Below are positions 54,657-63,796 of a stretch of DNA of 64,000 nt, one piece after another. Under the pieces are notes generated by a model. That model searched no databases and was not told where the DNA came from. It saw nothing but the letters and a program-made list of their open reading frames with translations. The DNA is from Deltaproteobacteria bacterium (lineage in GTDB: Bacteria; Myxococcota; UBA727; VGSZ01): contig JACOUT010000013.1 in the NCBI GenBank assembly GCA_016177705.1, forward strand, positions 1 to 64,000, written 5' to 3'. The number at the start of each line of letters is the position of its first letter. Position 1 is the stretch's first letter. The position numbers and the translations under genes were made by a program.

Positions 54657-55795
54657 GCGAGCGCCCCGCCGTGCTGCACCTCGAGCAGGTGTTGCAGGAC
54701 TGCAAGCTGGTGGTCGCCGTCGGCTCGGGCGGCGTCGGCAAGACCACCACGGCGGCGGCGCTCGCCATCGCCGCGGCGCGACGTGGGCGCCGCTGCGCCG
54801 TGCTCACCATCGACCCGGCGCGGCGGCTGGCGCAGGCGCTCGGCGTGTCGCGCCTCGGCAACGAGCCGCAGGCGCTCGACACTGCGCTGGTCGCGCCCGG
54901 CGCGGTCGACGCCATGATGCTCGAGGCGCCCGAAGCGCTCGACCTGCTGATTGGCCGCCTGGTGCCCGACCCAGCGCGGCGCGAGCGCCTGTACCAAAAC
55001 CGCCTCTACCAGGTGATCGCGCGCCACTTGGGCGGCACCCACGAGTACATGGCGGTGGAGCGGCTGTACTCGCTGGTCAAGGAGCACGACTACGACCTGG
55101 TGGTGCTCGACACCCCGCCCACCGTCAACGCGCTCGATTTCCTCGACGCGCCCACGCGCATCGCCGCGTTCTTCTCGGACAAGATCACGCGCTTCTTCCA
55201 GCGCAAGCACGACGAGAACCGTGGGCTCATCCAGCGCATCCGCGACCGCGCCGGCGAGGTGGCCATTCAGGTGCTCGGCAAGGCGCTCGGCGAGGACTTC
55301 ATCGAGGAGCTCATCGACTTCGTCACCGCGTTCGGCGGGCTGTTCGCCGCCTTTCAGGAGCGCGGGCTGGTGGCCGAGAAGCTGTTGCGCGACGCCAGCA
55401 CCGCCTTCGTCGTCGTCACCGGCGCCGACCCGGTGCGCGTGGCCGAGGCGGAACAGCTCGCCAAGACGCTCGGACGCCTCGATCTGGACGCGCGCTGTTT
55501 CGTCGCCAACCGTGTGCACCAGTCGCCGTCGGCCGACGCCCGCGTGCACATCACGGCGGACGACGTGGCGCCCGCCTTGGCCGGCTTCGCGAGCCAGGTC
55601 GACCTCGAGGCGCTGACCGCCGGCCTGGCGCACGCGCAGGCCGTGCGCGCCTCGCTGGCCCGCCGCGACCGCGCCGGCCTCGCGCGGTTGGCCGAGCTGT
55701 CGGGCAAGAAGCGCCTGCTGGTGGTGCCCGAGCTCGACGACGAAGTGGGCGATCGCGGGGCCATCGATCACTTGATCGACGCGCTGTTTTCCTAG
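54653..55795 (+). CDS. ArsA/Get3-like ATPase, subunit lacking the signature lysine
   Basis: This encodes 380 residues. The P-loop is GSGGVGKTT (24-32): serine replaces the intermonomer signature lysine, whereas the P-loop lysine is kept. Other motifs are LTIDPARRLAQALGV and VLDTPPTVNALDFLDAP. The gene starts with a GTG overlapping the upstream ATPase stop. Since its partner keeps the signature lysine, an asymmetric heterodimer is plausible. The family resemblance is to the Rv3680-type subunit. No membrane segment is present; it should be cytoplasmic. Confidence 0.83.
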   Translation: MSERPAVLHLEQVLQDCKLVVAVGSGGVGKTTTAAALAIAAARRGRRCAVLTIDPARRLAQALGVSRLGNEPQALDTALVAPGAVDAMMLEAPEALDLLIGRLVPDPARRERLYQNRLYQVIARHLGGTHEYMAVERLYSLVKEHDYDLVVLDTPPTVNALDFLDAPTRIAAFFSDKITRFFQRKHDENRGLIQRIRDRAGEVAIQVLGKALGEDFIEELIDFVTAFGGLFAAFQERGLVAEKLLRDASTAFVVVTGADPVRVAEAEQLAKTLGRLDLDARCFVANRVHQSPSADARVHITADDVAPALAGFASQVDLEALTAGLAHAQAVRASLARRDRAGLARLAELSGKKRLLVVPELDDEVGDRGAIDHLIDALFS

Positions 55796-56021
55796 GGAGG
55801 ATCTGCTGCAGACCCTCCCCCGCAGCCGCCGGGGCCGCGAGCTTCGCTCGCTCGCCGAAGGGCGGCCGTGCAGCGCACGCCGGCGAAGCCGGACGCGGGG
55901 CCCCCTCCCAACTCCGCTTCGCTTCGCTCGCGCCCGACACGACCCCGATGGACCCCAAGCGCCTCCTCACGCGCTTCGCGCTCATGGCCCTTCATCACGC
56001 CGAGACCGCAAGGGACAGCAA

Positions 56022-56041
56022 GGCCCGCCTTGCGGCGGGCC
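56022..56041 (-). terminator. GNRA-capped hairpin downstream of tRNA-Ala
   Basis: Perfect 8-bp arms GGCCCGCC and GGCGGGCC close a GCAA tetraloop on the minus strand, 9 bases beyond the tRNA 3' end. No U-tract follows, so it may be a 3'-processing or stability element rather than a terminator. The rest of the 255-base gap (55796-56050) has short GC-rich inverted repeats such as CTTCGCTCG and no convincing gene. Confidence 0.45.
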
Positions 56042-56050
56042 TGCCTCGTG

Positions 56051-56126
56051 TGGTGGAGCCGACGGGGATCGAACCCGTGACCTCTAGAGTGCGATTCTAG
56101 CGCTCTCCCAGCTGAGCTACGACCCC
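56051..56126 (-). tRNA. tRNA-Ala (anticodon CGC)
   Basis: A 76-base cloverleaf is present on the minus strand. The acceptor stem GGGGTCG/CGGCTCC includes the G3-U70 pair that identifies alanine tRNAs. The D arm is GCTC...GAGC, the anticodon arm CTAGA-ATCGCAC-TCTAG gives anticodon CGC (codon GCG), and the T arm is ACGGG-TTCGATC-CCCGT. Discriminator A and CCA are encoded. A CGC-reading alanine tRNA suits the GC-rich codon use of this genome. Confidence 0.95.
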
Positions 56127-56197
56127 GCCGAGGCACGCTGGTGGTAGGTGGCCGGTGGGGGTGTGTCAAGGCGGGGAGCCGCTGCTACACCGACGCC

Positions 56198-57358
56198 GTG
56201 AGCGCGCTCGTCGACGCCCAGCTCGTCCCGTCCCTCGGTCCGGCTCCAGAGCGGACCGGCCAACCCTCGGCGTGGGCGCTCTTGCCCGACGAGCTTCGTG
56301 CCCTCGGGCCGCTGCGCGGCGACGCCGAGCGGCTGTTTTCGCGCCTGCAGCGGGTCGCCACCTGGGGGCCGGACGGACCCGAGGTCGGCAAGAGCGCGCG
56401 CGCCTTGCTCGCGCGCACCGATCTGTCGCTGCCCGCGATCGTCGAGCGCCACCCATCGGAGGACGGCGCCACGCGCTGCGTGCTGCGCCTGGCCGACGGA
56501 CATCGCGTCGAGGCCGTGCACATGCCGCGGGCGGTCAAGAACCCGCGCGTGACGCTGTGCCTGTCGTCGCAGGTGGGCTGCGCCATGGCTTGCGCCTTCT
56601 GCGCCACCGGCAGCATGGGCATCGTGCGCAACCTGACGGCGGGCGAGCTGGTCGGCAGCGTGCTCGCGCTGATGCGCGCGCTCGGCCCCGCCTCGGGACA
56701 TCAGCTCACCCTCGTGTTCATGGGCATGGGCGAGCCGTTGCACAACCTCGAGCACGTCGGGCGCGCCCTCGAGGTGCTGCACCACGCTAGCGGGCTCGGC
56801 CTGTCGCCCAACCGCATCACCGTCTCGACCTCCGGCCTGGTGAGCGGCATCGACAAGCTCGCGACCTGGCGCGTGCGTCCGCTGCTCGCGCTCTCGCTCA
56901 ACGCCACCACCGACGAGGCGCGGGCGCGCCTGATGCCGGTGAACCGCGTCTGGGGCCTGGCGGCGCTGAAGGCGGCGCTGCTGCGCTTTCCGCTGCGCAC
57001 CGGGGAGAAGGTGCTCATCGAGTACGTGCTGTTGCGCGACGTGAACGACAGTGACGACGACGCCGAGCGGCTCGCGGTCTTCGCGCGCGGCCTGCGCCAC
57101 AACGTCAACGTCATCCCCTACAACGCGCATGACGCTGCCCCAGCCTCCGCATTGCCCTTCGCAGCCCCCGACGACGAGGCGGTGCAACGCTTTGCGCGGC
57201 GGCTCAGCGAGCTCGGCTGTCTGTGCACGGTGCGCAAGAGCCGCGGGCGCGACGTGCGCGGCGCCTGCGGCCAACTGGTGCAGGCCACCGCGCAGCCGCG
57301 ATCGGCGCCTAGCGCCGGCGGAACACCAGCGTCGAGCCCTCCTCGAACGCGACCGTGA
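56198..57358 (+). CDS. rlmN: Dual-specificity rRNA/tRNA adenine-C2 methyltransferase RlmN
   Basis: This radical-SAM enzyme methylates A2503 of 23S rRNA and A37 of some tRNAs. The 386-residue product (GTG at 56198) carries the cluster motif CAMACAFC (Cys128, Cys132, Cys135), and the two mechanistic cysteines are present: Cys121 in TLCLSSQVG and Cys357 in RGACGQL. GMGEPLHN and SLNATTDEARARLMP are also typical. The last 20 or so residues (Pro/Ser-rich) are a poorly conserved tail that overlaps the 3' end of the DUF2079 gene on the other strand by 50 bases. It starts 71 bases from the divergently transcribed tRNA-Ala gene. Confidence 0.92.
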   Translation: MSALVDAQLVPSLGPAPERTGQPSAWALLPDELRALGPLRGDAERLFSRLQRVATWGPDGPEVGKSARALLARTDLSLPAIVERHPSEDGATRCVLRLADGHRVEAVHMPRAVKNPRVTLCLSSQVGCAMACAFCATGSMGIVRNLTAGELVGSVLALMRALGPASGHQLTLVFMGMGEPLHNLEHVGRALEVLHHASGLGLSPNRITVSTSGLVSGIDKLATWRVRPLLALSLNATTDEARARLMPVNRVWGLAALKAALLRFPLRTGEKVLIEYVLLRDVNDSDDDAERLAVFARGLRHNVNVIPYNAHDAAPASALPFAAPDDEAVQRFARRLSELGCLCTVRKSRGRDVRGACGQLVQATAQPRSAPSAGGTPASSPPRTRP

Positions 57359-59183
57359 AGCGCGGATCCGCGCGCAGGCTCGCCACCAACTGCGCGACGT
57401 GACGCGCGCTGTGCGGCCAGGGTGACGCCGCAGGGTCGAGCACGATCCAGTCGGCGCGCTCGACGAAGCGCTCCTCGGGCTGCCAGACGTGCTCGCGCAG
57501 CGCCAGGTGCGGCAGGAAGTGGTTCTGCGCCACCACCGCAGCGTCGTCGGGGATGAGCGCGAGCGCGCGCCGATAGCGCGCCACCTGCTCGGCTGACGCG
57601 AAGTAGCGCTTCTCCAGGCTCGCCAGCTCGAAGCCGGTCGGGCTCGCGAGCGGCGGCACCGCGAGCGTGAGCGCCAGCAGCAAGGCGCCGCCGGCGACGT
57701 CGAGGCGCCCCTCGATGGCGCTGGCGCCTCGAGCCGTCAGGCGCCGCGCGGCGGCCGCCCACAGGCGCGCCAGCGTGAACAGCGCGCCCACGGAGAAGAA
57801 GCCGACCGTGGGCCACCCGTAGTGAAAACCCAGGCCCCACATCTCACGCTTGTCCGACAAGAAGCGCTCGGCGAGGTTCGGCAGCGCGAGCACCAGCCCC
57901 TCGGGCGAGGCGAGCGGCAAGAAGCCGAAGGTGCCCGCGGTAACGGCGAGCGTCTGCGTCTTCTCGAGCGGCGACAGCAGCGCCAGCAGCGCGCGACCCG
58001 GGTGCAACAGCATGCCAAGCGTCGCCTCGATGGTGCTCTCGCCGAAGGCGCGGAAGCGCAGCACGTGGATCATGCGCGCGCCGGGCTCGAGCTGCGCCGG
58101 CTGGATCACCGCGGTGACGACGTAGAACCAGGCGGCGCACGCGACCGCGATGGCGATACCCTCGCGTCGATACTGCGCACGGAACAGCACCAGGAACGCG
58201 CCGAAGGCCCCGCCATAGAGGATGGCCGACTCCTTGGTCCCGATCAGCACCACCAGCGCCGGGTAGAGCAGCCAGCGGCGACCGGTCTCGACCGCCCACA
58301 AGGCCAAGAGCAGGCACAGCGGCACGGGGATGATCTCGTGGACGTCGAAGTTGGCGGCGCTCTGCGTGCCGACCGAGAACAGCACCGCCGCGCATAGGCC
58401 GAGCGTGGTGAGCGGGCCGAGCCCGTAGCGCCGCGCCAGGGCGGCGAGCGGGAAGGCGGTCGCCGCGATGCACGCGGCCTGCGCGTACAACAGCGCCGAC
58501 GACGTGCCGGTCGCCTCCATCCACCACGCGAGCGGCGCGGTCAGCGCCAGCGACGGCATGAAGTGGTTGGTGCCGCCCCAGAAGCTCGCATCGCCGAGCA
58601 CGCTCGAGACCCAGGGCTTGCCGTGCGCGAACAGCCAGGCGTTGTGGTTGTAGCAGCCGAGGTCCCAGGAGCCCGAGCCGAAGCGCAGGTGGCGGGTCAC
58701 GCTCCAGACGGCGTAGAGCACGAACGCGAGCAGCGCGGTCGCGCACGCGGCGGCCAGGTGGCCGCGCTGCGAGGTGCGCGCGCGCGCGCCGTGCCAACGG
58801 GTGCCGAGCAGGCGCGCGGCGAGGACGGCGAGCGCGGCGGCCGCCAACGTCAGCCCGAGCGCCGTCGGCGCGCCGAAGAGCGCGCGCAGCACCACCAAGA
58901 CGAGGCCGGCCGCCGCGGCCAGACGCAGGCGCTCGACGCGCACGCCGAGCGCGCCCGCGAGCGCGCCGGCGACGGCGCCCGCGAGCCCGAGCACGTCGAG
59001 CACCGCCGCGCGCGCCGGCAAGTCGGGCGCGGCGCCGATGCGCGCCAGGTCGAGCGTCAGGCCGTAGCTGCACAGGCCGACGCCGAGCGCGAGCAACAGG
59101 CCGGCCGAGGCACCCCACGCGAGCCCGGCGACCCGCGCTGCTCGGTCGGCCGCGCGCGGTGGTGACGACGACGCTTGCGACAC
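57309..59183 (-). CDS. DUF2079 multi-pass membrane protein
   Basis: This encodes 624 residues with about 11-13 hydrophobic segments. The DUF2079 hallmark GSWDLGCYNHNAWLFAHGKPW (read from 57309 strand, residues about 173-193) is followed by NHFMPSLALTAPLAW and NFDVHEIIPVPL. The soluble C-terminus begins near residue 500 (SLEKRYFASAEQVARYRRAL). DUF2079 proteins look like GT-C-type polyisoprenyl-sugar glycosyltransferases, and the activity is unproven. The start is a GTG at 59183, 55 bases from the divergent asparagine synthase gene. Its neighbours suggest envelope glycan work. Confidence 0.85.
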   Translation of the reverse strand: MSQASSSPPRAADRAARVAGLAWGASAGLLLALGVGLCSYGLTLDLARIGAAPDLPARAAVLDVLGLAGAVAGALAGALGVRVERLRLAAAAGLVLVVLRALFGAPTALGLTLAAAALAVLAARLLGTRWHGARARTSQRGHLAAACATALLAFVLYAVWSVTRHLRFGSGSWDLGCYNHNAWLFAHGKPWVSSVLGDASFWGGTNHFMPSLALTAPLAWWMEATGTSSALLYAQAACIAATAFPLAALARRYGLGPLTTLGLCAAVLFSVGTQSAANFDVHEIIPVPLCLLLALWAVETGRRWLLYPALVVLIGTKESAILYGGAFGAFLVLFRAQYRREGIAIAVACAAWFYVVTAVIQPAQLEPGARMIHVLRFRAFGESTIEATLGMLLHPGRALLALLSPLEKTQTLAVTAGTFGFLPLASPEGLVLALPNLAERFLSDKREMWGLGFHYGWPTVGFFSVGALFTLARLWAAAARRLTARGASAIEGRLDVAGGALLLALTLAVPPLASPTGFELASLEKRYFASAEQVARYRRALALIPDDAAVVAQNHFLPHLALREHVWQPEERFVERADWIVLDPAASPWPHSARHVAQLVASLRADPRFTVAFEEGSTLVFRRR

Positions 59184-59238
59184 GCCCGCGCTCTACAGCG
59201 GCAGCGCGGCGCCAGAAAGGGTGTGCTATCGGACGAGC

Positions 59239-61206
59239 ATGTGCGGCGTCGCGGGGCTGCTCGAATCACCCGGCACCACCGTGGACGAAGCGGCGTTGCG
59301 CGCCATGGCCGATGCGCTCGTGCACCGCGGGCCCGACGCCGGCGGCGTCTGGCGCGGCCAAGGCGCGCATGGCCACGTCGGCCTGGCACACCGACGCCTG
59401 TCGATCCTCGACCACAAAGGCGGCGCGCAGCCGATGCGTGCGGCCGACGCCAAGGTCACGGTCGTGTTCAACGGCCAGCTCTACGACCACCTGGCGCTGC
59501 GACGCGATCTCGAGAAGCGCGGCCGCCGCTTCGTGAGCGACCACAGTGACACCGAGACGCTGGTCAACGCCGTCGCCGAGTGGGGCGCTGCGGCGTGCGT
59601 CGGGCTGACCGGCATGTTCGCGTTTGGTGCCGTGGACGAGGAGCGCGGGCAGCTCGTGCTGGCGCGCGACCCCCTGGGCAAGAAGCCGCTCTACCTCGCC
59701 ACGCCGGCGTTCTTCGACGGCGCGCCGCGCCTCGCCTTCGCGAGCGAGCTGGCCGCGCTCGAGCGCCTGCCGCGCGCGCGCCGCGCCGTCGACGTGCGCG
59801 CGCTCGCGCGCTACTTCGCGTTCGACTTCGTCCCCGACCCGGACTGCATCTACCAAGGTGTCTTCAAGGTGCCGCCGGGCACCGTGATCACGCTACCGCT
59901 GCACGACCCGGCGGCGTGGCGCGCGCCGCTGGCGCGCGCGGAGTGCTACCGGCCGCTGTCGTTCTCACGGGTCAAGCCGGCCGCGCAGCGCGCCGACCGC
60001 GTCGTCGAGCTGCGGCGCGCGCTCAGCGCCGCGGTCGACAAGAGGCTGGTGGCGGACGTGCCGGTGGGCGTGTTCCTGTCGGGCGGCATCGACTCCTCGC
60101 TGGTGGCGGCGCTGGCGGTCCAGAGCAAGCGCAGCGTCGACACCTTCTGCATCGCCTTTCACGATCGCAGCTTCGACGAGTCCGGCTGGGCGCGCCGCGT
60201 GGCCGCACACCTCGGCACGCACCACCACGAGCAGTTGCTCGACGAGCACGCGCTGCTCGAGGTGCTGCCGCGCCTTGGCGCGCACCTCTCCGAGCCGTTC
60301 GCAGACCATTCGGTGCTGCCGACCTTCCTGCTGTCGCGCTTCGCTCGTGAGCGCGTGACGGTCGCGCTCGGCGGCGACGGCGGCGACGAGCTGTTCCTCG
60401 GCTACCCGACGTTCCAGGCGGAGGCGCTGCGACCGCGCTTGTTCGACGCGCTCGCCGGCCCGCTCGGCCCGCTCGCCGACGGCGCGCGCGCGCTGGCCGG
60501 CCTCCTGCCGGTGAGCCACGGCGACTTCTCGCTCGACTTCAAGGTGCAGCGCACGCTCGACGGCGTCGCCGAGGCGCGGCCGCTGCGCCGCCATCAACGC
60601 TTCCTGACCGGCGCCACCAACGCGCGCCTGCGTGCGCTCCTGTCGCCGGCGGCGCGCGAGGCGCTCGGCCCCGAGGACGTGTTGACGCCGCTCGACGAGC
60701 TCGAGGCCGACGCCGCGCGCGCGGGCGCGCGCGACCGCTTCGACGTGCTGCAGCTCGGCTACCTGCGCACCTACCTCGCGGCCGGCGTGCTGCAGAAGGT
60801 CGACCGGGCCTCGATGGCGGTGTCGCTCGAGGTGCGCGCCCCGCTGCTCGACGCCGCCGTGGTCGACCTGGCGCTCGCCCTGCCGTCGAGCGACAAGCTG
60901 TCGCGCCCGGCCACGACCAAGGCGATCCTGAAGGAAGTGGCGACCGGGCTCTTGCCCGACGACGTCATTCACCGAAAGAAGAAGGGCTTTGGCATGCCGG
61001 TGGCGGCATGGCTGTGCGGCCCGCTGCAGCCGCTCGTGCGCGAGCTGCTTTCGCCTGCCGCGCTGGCTGCGGACGGCCTGCTCGAGCCCGCCGTCGTCAC
61101 CCGCCTGGTCGACGATCACCTGGCGCGACGCGCCAATCATCGCAAGGTGCTCTGGCAACTCCTGCTGTGGCGTCTGTGGCGGCAGCGCTCGGTGCAGGCC
61201 CCATGA
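59239..61206 (+). CDS. asnB: Asparagine synthase (glutamine-hydrolysing)
   Basis: This encodes 655 residues. The Ntn glutaminase domain starts with the nucleophile Cys2 (MCGVAGLLE) and has HRGPDAGG, RLSILD and FNGQLYDH. The synthase domain has the PP-loop SGGIDSS (281-287), GGDGGDELFLGYPTF, and VDRASMAVSLEVRAPLLD. It makes asparagine from aspartate, glutamine and ATP, or amidates another carboxylate in surface-glycan clusters. Its stop overlaps the start of an unknown gene, which in turn overlaps a GT39-like glycosyltransferase gene, so a role in envelope polymer modification is possible. Confidence 0.92.
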   Translation: MCGVAGLLESPGTTVDEAALRAMADALVHRGPDAGGVWRGQGAHGHVGLAHRRLSILDHKGGAQPMRAADAKVTVVFNGQLYDHLALRRDLEKRGRRFVSDHSDTETLVNAVAEWGAAACVGLTGMFAFGAVDEERGQLVLARDPLGKKPLYLATPAFFDGAPRLAFASELAALERLPRARRAVDVRALARYFAFDFVPDPDCIYQGVFKVPPGTVITLPLHDPAAWRAPLARAECYRPLSFSRVKPAAQRADRVVELRRALSAAVDKRLVADVPVGVFLSGGIDSSLVAALAVQSKRSVDTFCIAFHDRSFDESGWARRVAAHLGTHHHEQLLDEHALLEVLPRLGAHLSEPFADHSVLPTFLLSRFARERVTVALGGDGGDELFLGYPTFQAEALRPRLFDALAGPLGPLADGARALAGLLPVSHGDFSLDFKVQRTLDGVAEARPLRRHQRFLTGATNARLRALLSPAAREALGPEDVLTPLDELEADAARAGARDRFDVLQLGYLRTYLAAGVLQKVDRASMAVSLEVRAPLLDAAVVDLALALPSSDKLSRPATTKAILKEVATGLLPDDVIHRKKKGFGMPVAAWLCGPLQPLVRELLSPAALAADGLLEPAVVTRLVDDHLARRANHRKVLWQLLLWRLWRQRSVQAP

Positions 61207-62111
61207 GCCGCGGGCGCGCCGCGCTGGTGCTGGCGGCGTTCGTCGCTTCGCTCGCCTGGGTGGCGTTGACGCCCTGGTGCACGCGCGATCGCGCGAGCGC
61301 GGACGACTTCGTGGCCGCCGCGCGCGCCGCCGCCATCGCCGAGATCCCCCCCGGCAGCCTCGTGCTGGTGCACCCGCCATGGCGCGACGACGCGGTCGCG
61401 GCCGTGCGCGCCGCCGGCGTCGTCGCAGATCCGGCCGCGGTCACGAGCGCGTTCGCCCCGCGCCACGGTGAGCCGTGGCCGCCGCTCGTGGTGCTCGCCG
61501 ACGCCGACGCCTCGCCCCTGCCGCGCGCGCTGCGCGCCCGCCTCGAGGACGAGCGCCGGGTGGGGTCGGTGGCCGTCGCGCGCACCGCTCCCGGCGTCCC
61601 CCTTGGCGCTGGCGACGCCGGCACTCGCGACCTGTCCGACGGCCTCGCTGCGGCCGAGGTGGAGGTCGTGCGTGGCGCCGCGGTCACGCGCTGCTCGTGG
61701 TCGCCGGTCGAGCGACGCCACCGCTGCCCCGGCATGCCGGAGTGGGTGCACGTGGGCGTCGAGGAGCTGCCGGTGAACGGCCGCGCGCAACGCTGCACCT
61801 GGGCGCACCCGATCACGGACGCCACGCTGGTGGTGCGCTTCCCCGCCGTGCCCCTACAGGGCGCGCTCACGCTGGAGCTGGCGCTGACCGACGGCGCCGC
61901 CGACAACGCCGCGCTCGCGCCCGTGCGCGCTGCGCTGCTGGTCGACGGCGCGCCCGCGCTCGAGCTTCTGCAGCGGCCGGGGCGTCGCGGCTTCACGCGC
62001 GGGACGGCCGCCGCGGGCGCACGTGACGCGCAGGTCGAGCTGCGCCTGACCACGCCAAACGACGGCCAGCGCCACACCTGCTTTCGCCTCACCACGGGCG
62101 CCGGCCCATGA
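61203..62111 (+). CDS. Hypothetical protein with N-terminal membrane anchor
   Basis: This encodes 302 residues from an ATG overlapping the asnB stop (ATGA). A basic start (MSRGR) and one hydrophobic segment (about 5-23) act as a signal anchor; the rest should be periplasmic. Paired cysteines occur (ALTPWCTRDR, RCSWSPVERRHRCPG and QRCTW) and the C-terminal half is beta-prone. No family was recognised. The coupling to both asnB and the glycosyltransferase gene suggests an accessory role to the latter. Confidence 0.65.
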   Translation: MSRGRAALVLAAFVASLAWVALTPWCTRDRASADDFVAAARAAAIAEIPPGSLVLVHPPWRDDAVAAVRAAGVVADPAAVTSAFAPRHGEPWPPLVVLADADASPLPRALRARLEDERRVGSVAVARTAPGVPLGAGDAGTRDLSDGLAAAEVEVVRGAAVTRCSWSPVERRHRCPGMPEWVHVGVEELPVNGRAQRCTWAHPITDATLVVRFPAVPLQGALTLELALTDGAADNAALAPVRAALLVDGAPALELLQRPGRRGFTRGTAAAGARDAQVELRLTTPNDGQRHTCFRLTTGAGP

Positions 62112-63796
62112 GCGCCGCGTGGCTCGAGCGCGCGCGCGCGGCGGTAGCGGCGCTCTCGTCGCGACGCGGCGCCGCCGCGCTCGTGTTCGTGGCCACGCTC
62201 GCGCTCCACCTGGCGCTCTTGCCCGCGCAGGGCCTGACCGACGACGACGACTTCTACGCGCCGGCGGCCACGTCGTACGTGCGCTGGCTCGGCGAGGCGC
62301 TCACGTCTCCCGCCACCGCGCTCAGCACCGCGCGCATCGACGCGGCCTTCACCCCCAACCACGAGCACCCGCCCGCCGCCAAGGTGGTGATGGGGCTGTC
62401 GCAAGCGCTGCTGCACGACGGCCTCGGCCTCTTGGGCGCGCTCGACGGCGCGCGCGCCGGCGTCTCACTGTTGGCCGCGCTGCTCGCCGCGGTGCTGGTG
62501 CTGCTGTTGTGGGAGCCGCTCGGCCCGCTGACGGCGTTGGCCGCGCCCGCGCTGTTGCTCTCACTGCCGCGCTTCCTGTTTCACTCCGAGGTGGCGACGC
62601 TCGACGTGCCGGTGGCGTGCGCCGTCGTCGTCGTCACCGCGGCGTTCTTCTGGGCCGAGGGGAGCCGGCGCTGGGCGCTCGCCTGCGGCCTGCTGTTCGG
62701 CCTGGCGCTGCTGGTCAAGGTGAACGCGCCGTTCGCCGCGCTGCCGTGCGCGCTGTGGGCGTTGGCGGGACGATGGCGCGGCGTGCGCATCGGCAAGGAC
62801 GGCGTGTCGTTGCCGCCGGTGCCGCGCGCGCTCGTCGCCATGGCGCTGTTCGGACCGCTGCTGTTCGTCGCGCTCTGGCCGTGGCTGTGGCACGACACCT
62901 TCGCGCGCCTGGGCGCCTACCTGGCGTTCCACCTGCGCCACTACCCGATCCTGCTGTTCTACGACGGTGAGATCTGGGAGCAGCCGTTCGCGCCCTGGCA
63001 CGCGCCGCTGGTGCTCGGCCTCGGCGTTTTGCCGGCGCCGGTGCTGGTGCTCGGGCTCTTGGGCGCCGGGCGCGCCGGCCGCGCGCTGTGGCGCCTCGTG
63101 CGGGCCGCGGACGAGCGGGGCGTCGTGCCGTCCGTGAGCGCAGCAGACCGGCTGCGCGCGCTCGTGGTGCTGCAAGCGGTGTTTGCGATCGGCATCGTCG
63201 CCTTCCTCGACGTGCCCAAGTACGGCGGCGAGAAGCTGTTCCTGCCCTTCTTCCCGCTGTGGTGCGCGCTCGCCGCCGACGGCCTCGCGCTGGTCGCTGA
63301 CGCCGCCAAGGCGCTCCTGCCGCGAGCGCTTGCGCCGGTGCTCGCCGCCACGCTGCTGCTGGCGGCGGTGGTGCCAGGCGCGCTCGGCAGCGCGAAGCAT
63401 CTCGGCGGCTATGCGCTCTCCTACTACGGCGAGCTGGTCGGCGGCCTGCGCGGCGCCGTGGCACGCGGCTACGAGCGCAGCTACTACGACGTCGCCGACA
63501 AGGAGCTGGCGCGGCTGCTCGACCAGCTCGGGAGCGGCACCGTGGCGCGCGGCCGACGCGTGCACGTCGAGCCGAACCACAAGGAGTACGTTCGCACCTT
63601 CCGCTGGCTCGAGAAGGACGGCGTCGTCGGGCACATCGAGCTGGTTTCTGACCGCGCGCGCGCCGACGTGCTGGTGCTGACGCACGAGCGCCGCTGGCAG
63701 CGCTACCCCGCGCTCAAGGCCGAGCTCGAGCGCCTCACGCCGATAGGCGAGCGGCGCATCGACGGCGTGCCGCTGTGGACCGTCTACCGCCGCTGA
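62108..63796 (+). CDS. GT39/ArnT-like integral membrane glycosyltransferase
   Basis: This encodes 562 residues with about 9-11 hydrophobic segments. The first outer loop has LTDDDDFYAPAATSYV with acidic residues typical of the GT-C catalytic site, followed by NHEHPPAAKVVMG, a pattern shared with PMT/ArnT-like enzymes. A soluble C-terminal part (about 445-562) ends in DGVPLWTVYRR. Such enzymes transfer a sugar from a polyprenyl carrier to a lipid or protein in the periplasm; donor and acceptor are unknown. It is coupled (ATGA) to the preceding unknown gene and overlaps by 13 bases the 3' end of the minus-strand gene at the window edge. Confidence 0.85.
   Translation: MSAAWLERARAAVAALSSRRGAAALVFVATLALHLALLPAQGLTDDDDFYAPAATSYVRWLGEALTSPATALSTARIDAAFTPNHEHPPAAKVVMGLSQALLHDGLGLLGALDGARAGVSLLAALLAAVLVLLLWEPLGPLTALAAPALLLSLPRFLFHSEVATLDVPVACAVVVVTAAFFWAEGSRRWALACGLLFGLALLVKVNAPFAALPCALWALAGRWRGVRIGKDGVSLPPVPRALVAMALFGPLLFVALWPWLWHDTFARLGAYLAFHLRHYPILLFYDGEIWEQPFAPWHAPLVLGLGVLPAPVLVLGLLGAGRAGRALWRLVRAADERGVVPSVSAADRLRALVVLQAVFAIGIVAFLDVPKYGGEKLFLPFFPLWCALAADGLALVADAAKALLPRALAPVLAATLLLAAVVPGALGSAKHLGGYALSYYGELVGGLRGAVARGYERSYYDVADKELARLLDQLGSGTVARGRRVHVEPNHKEYVRTFRWLEKDGVVGHIELVSDRARADVLVLTHERRWQRYPALKAELERLTPIGERRIDGVPLWTVYRR

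Noticed and set aside
55796..56169. Short open frames around the tRNA
   Set aside because: They include tRNA sequence and GC-rich inverted repeats; no start context or conserved product.
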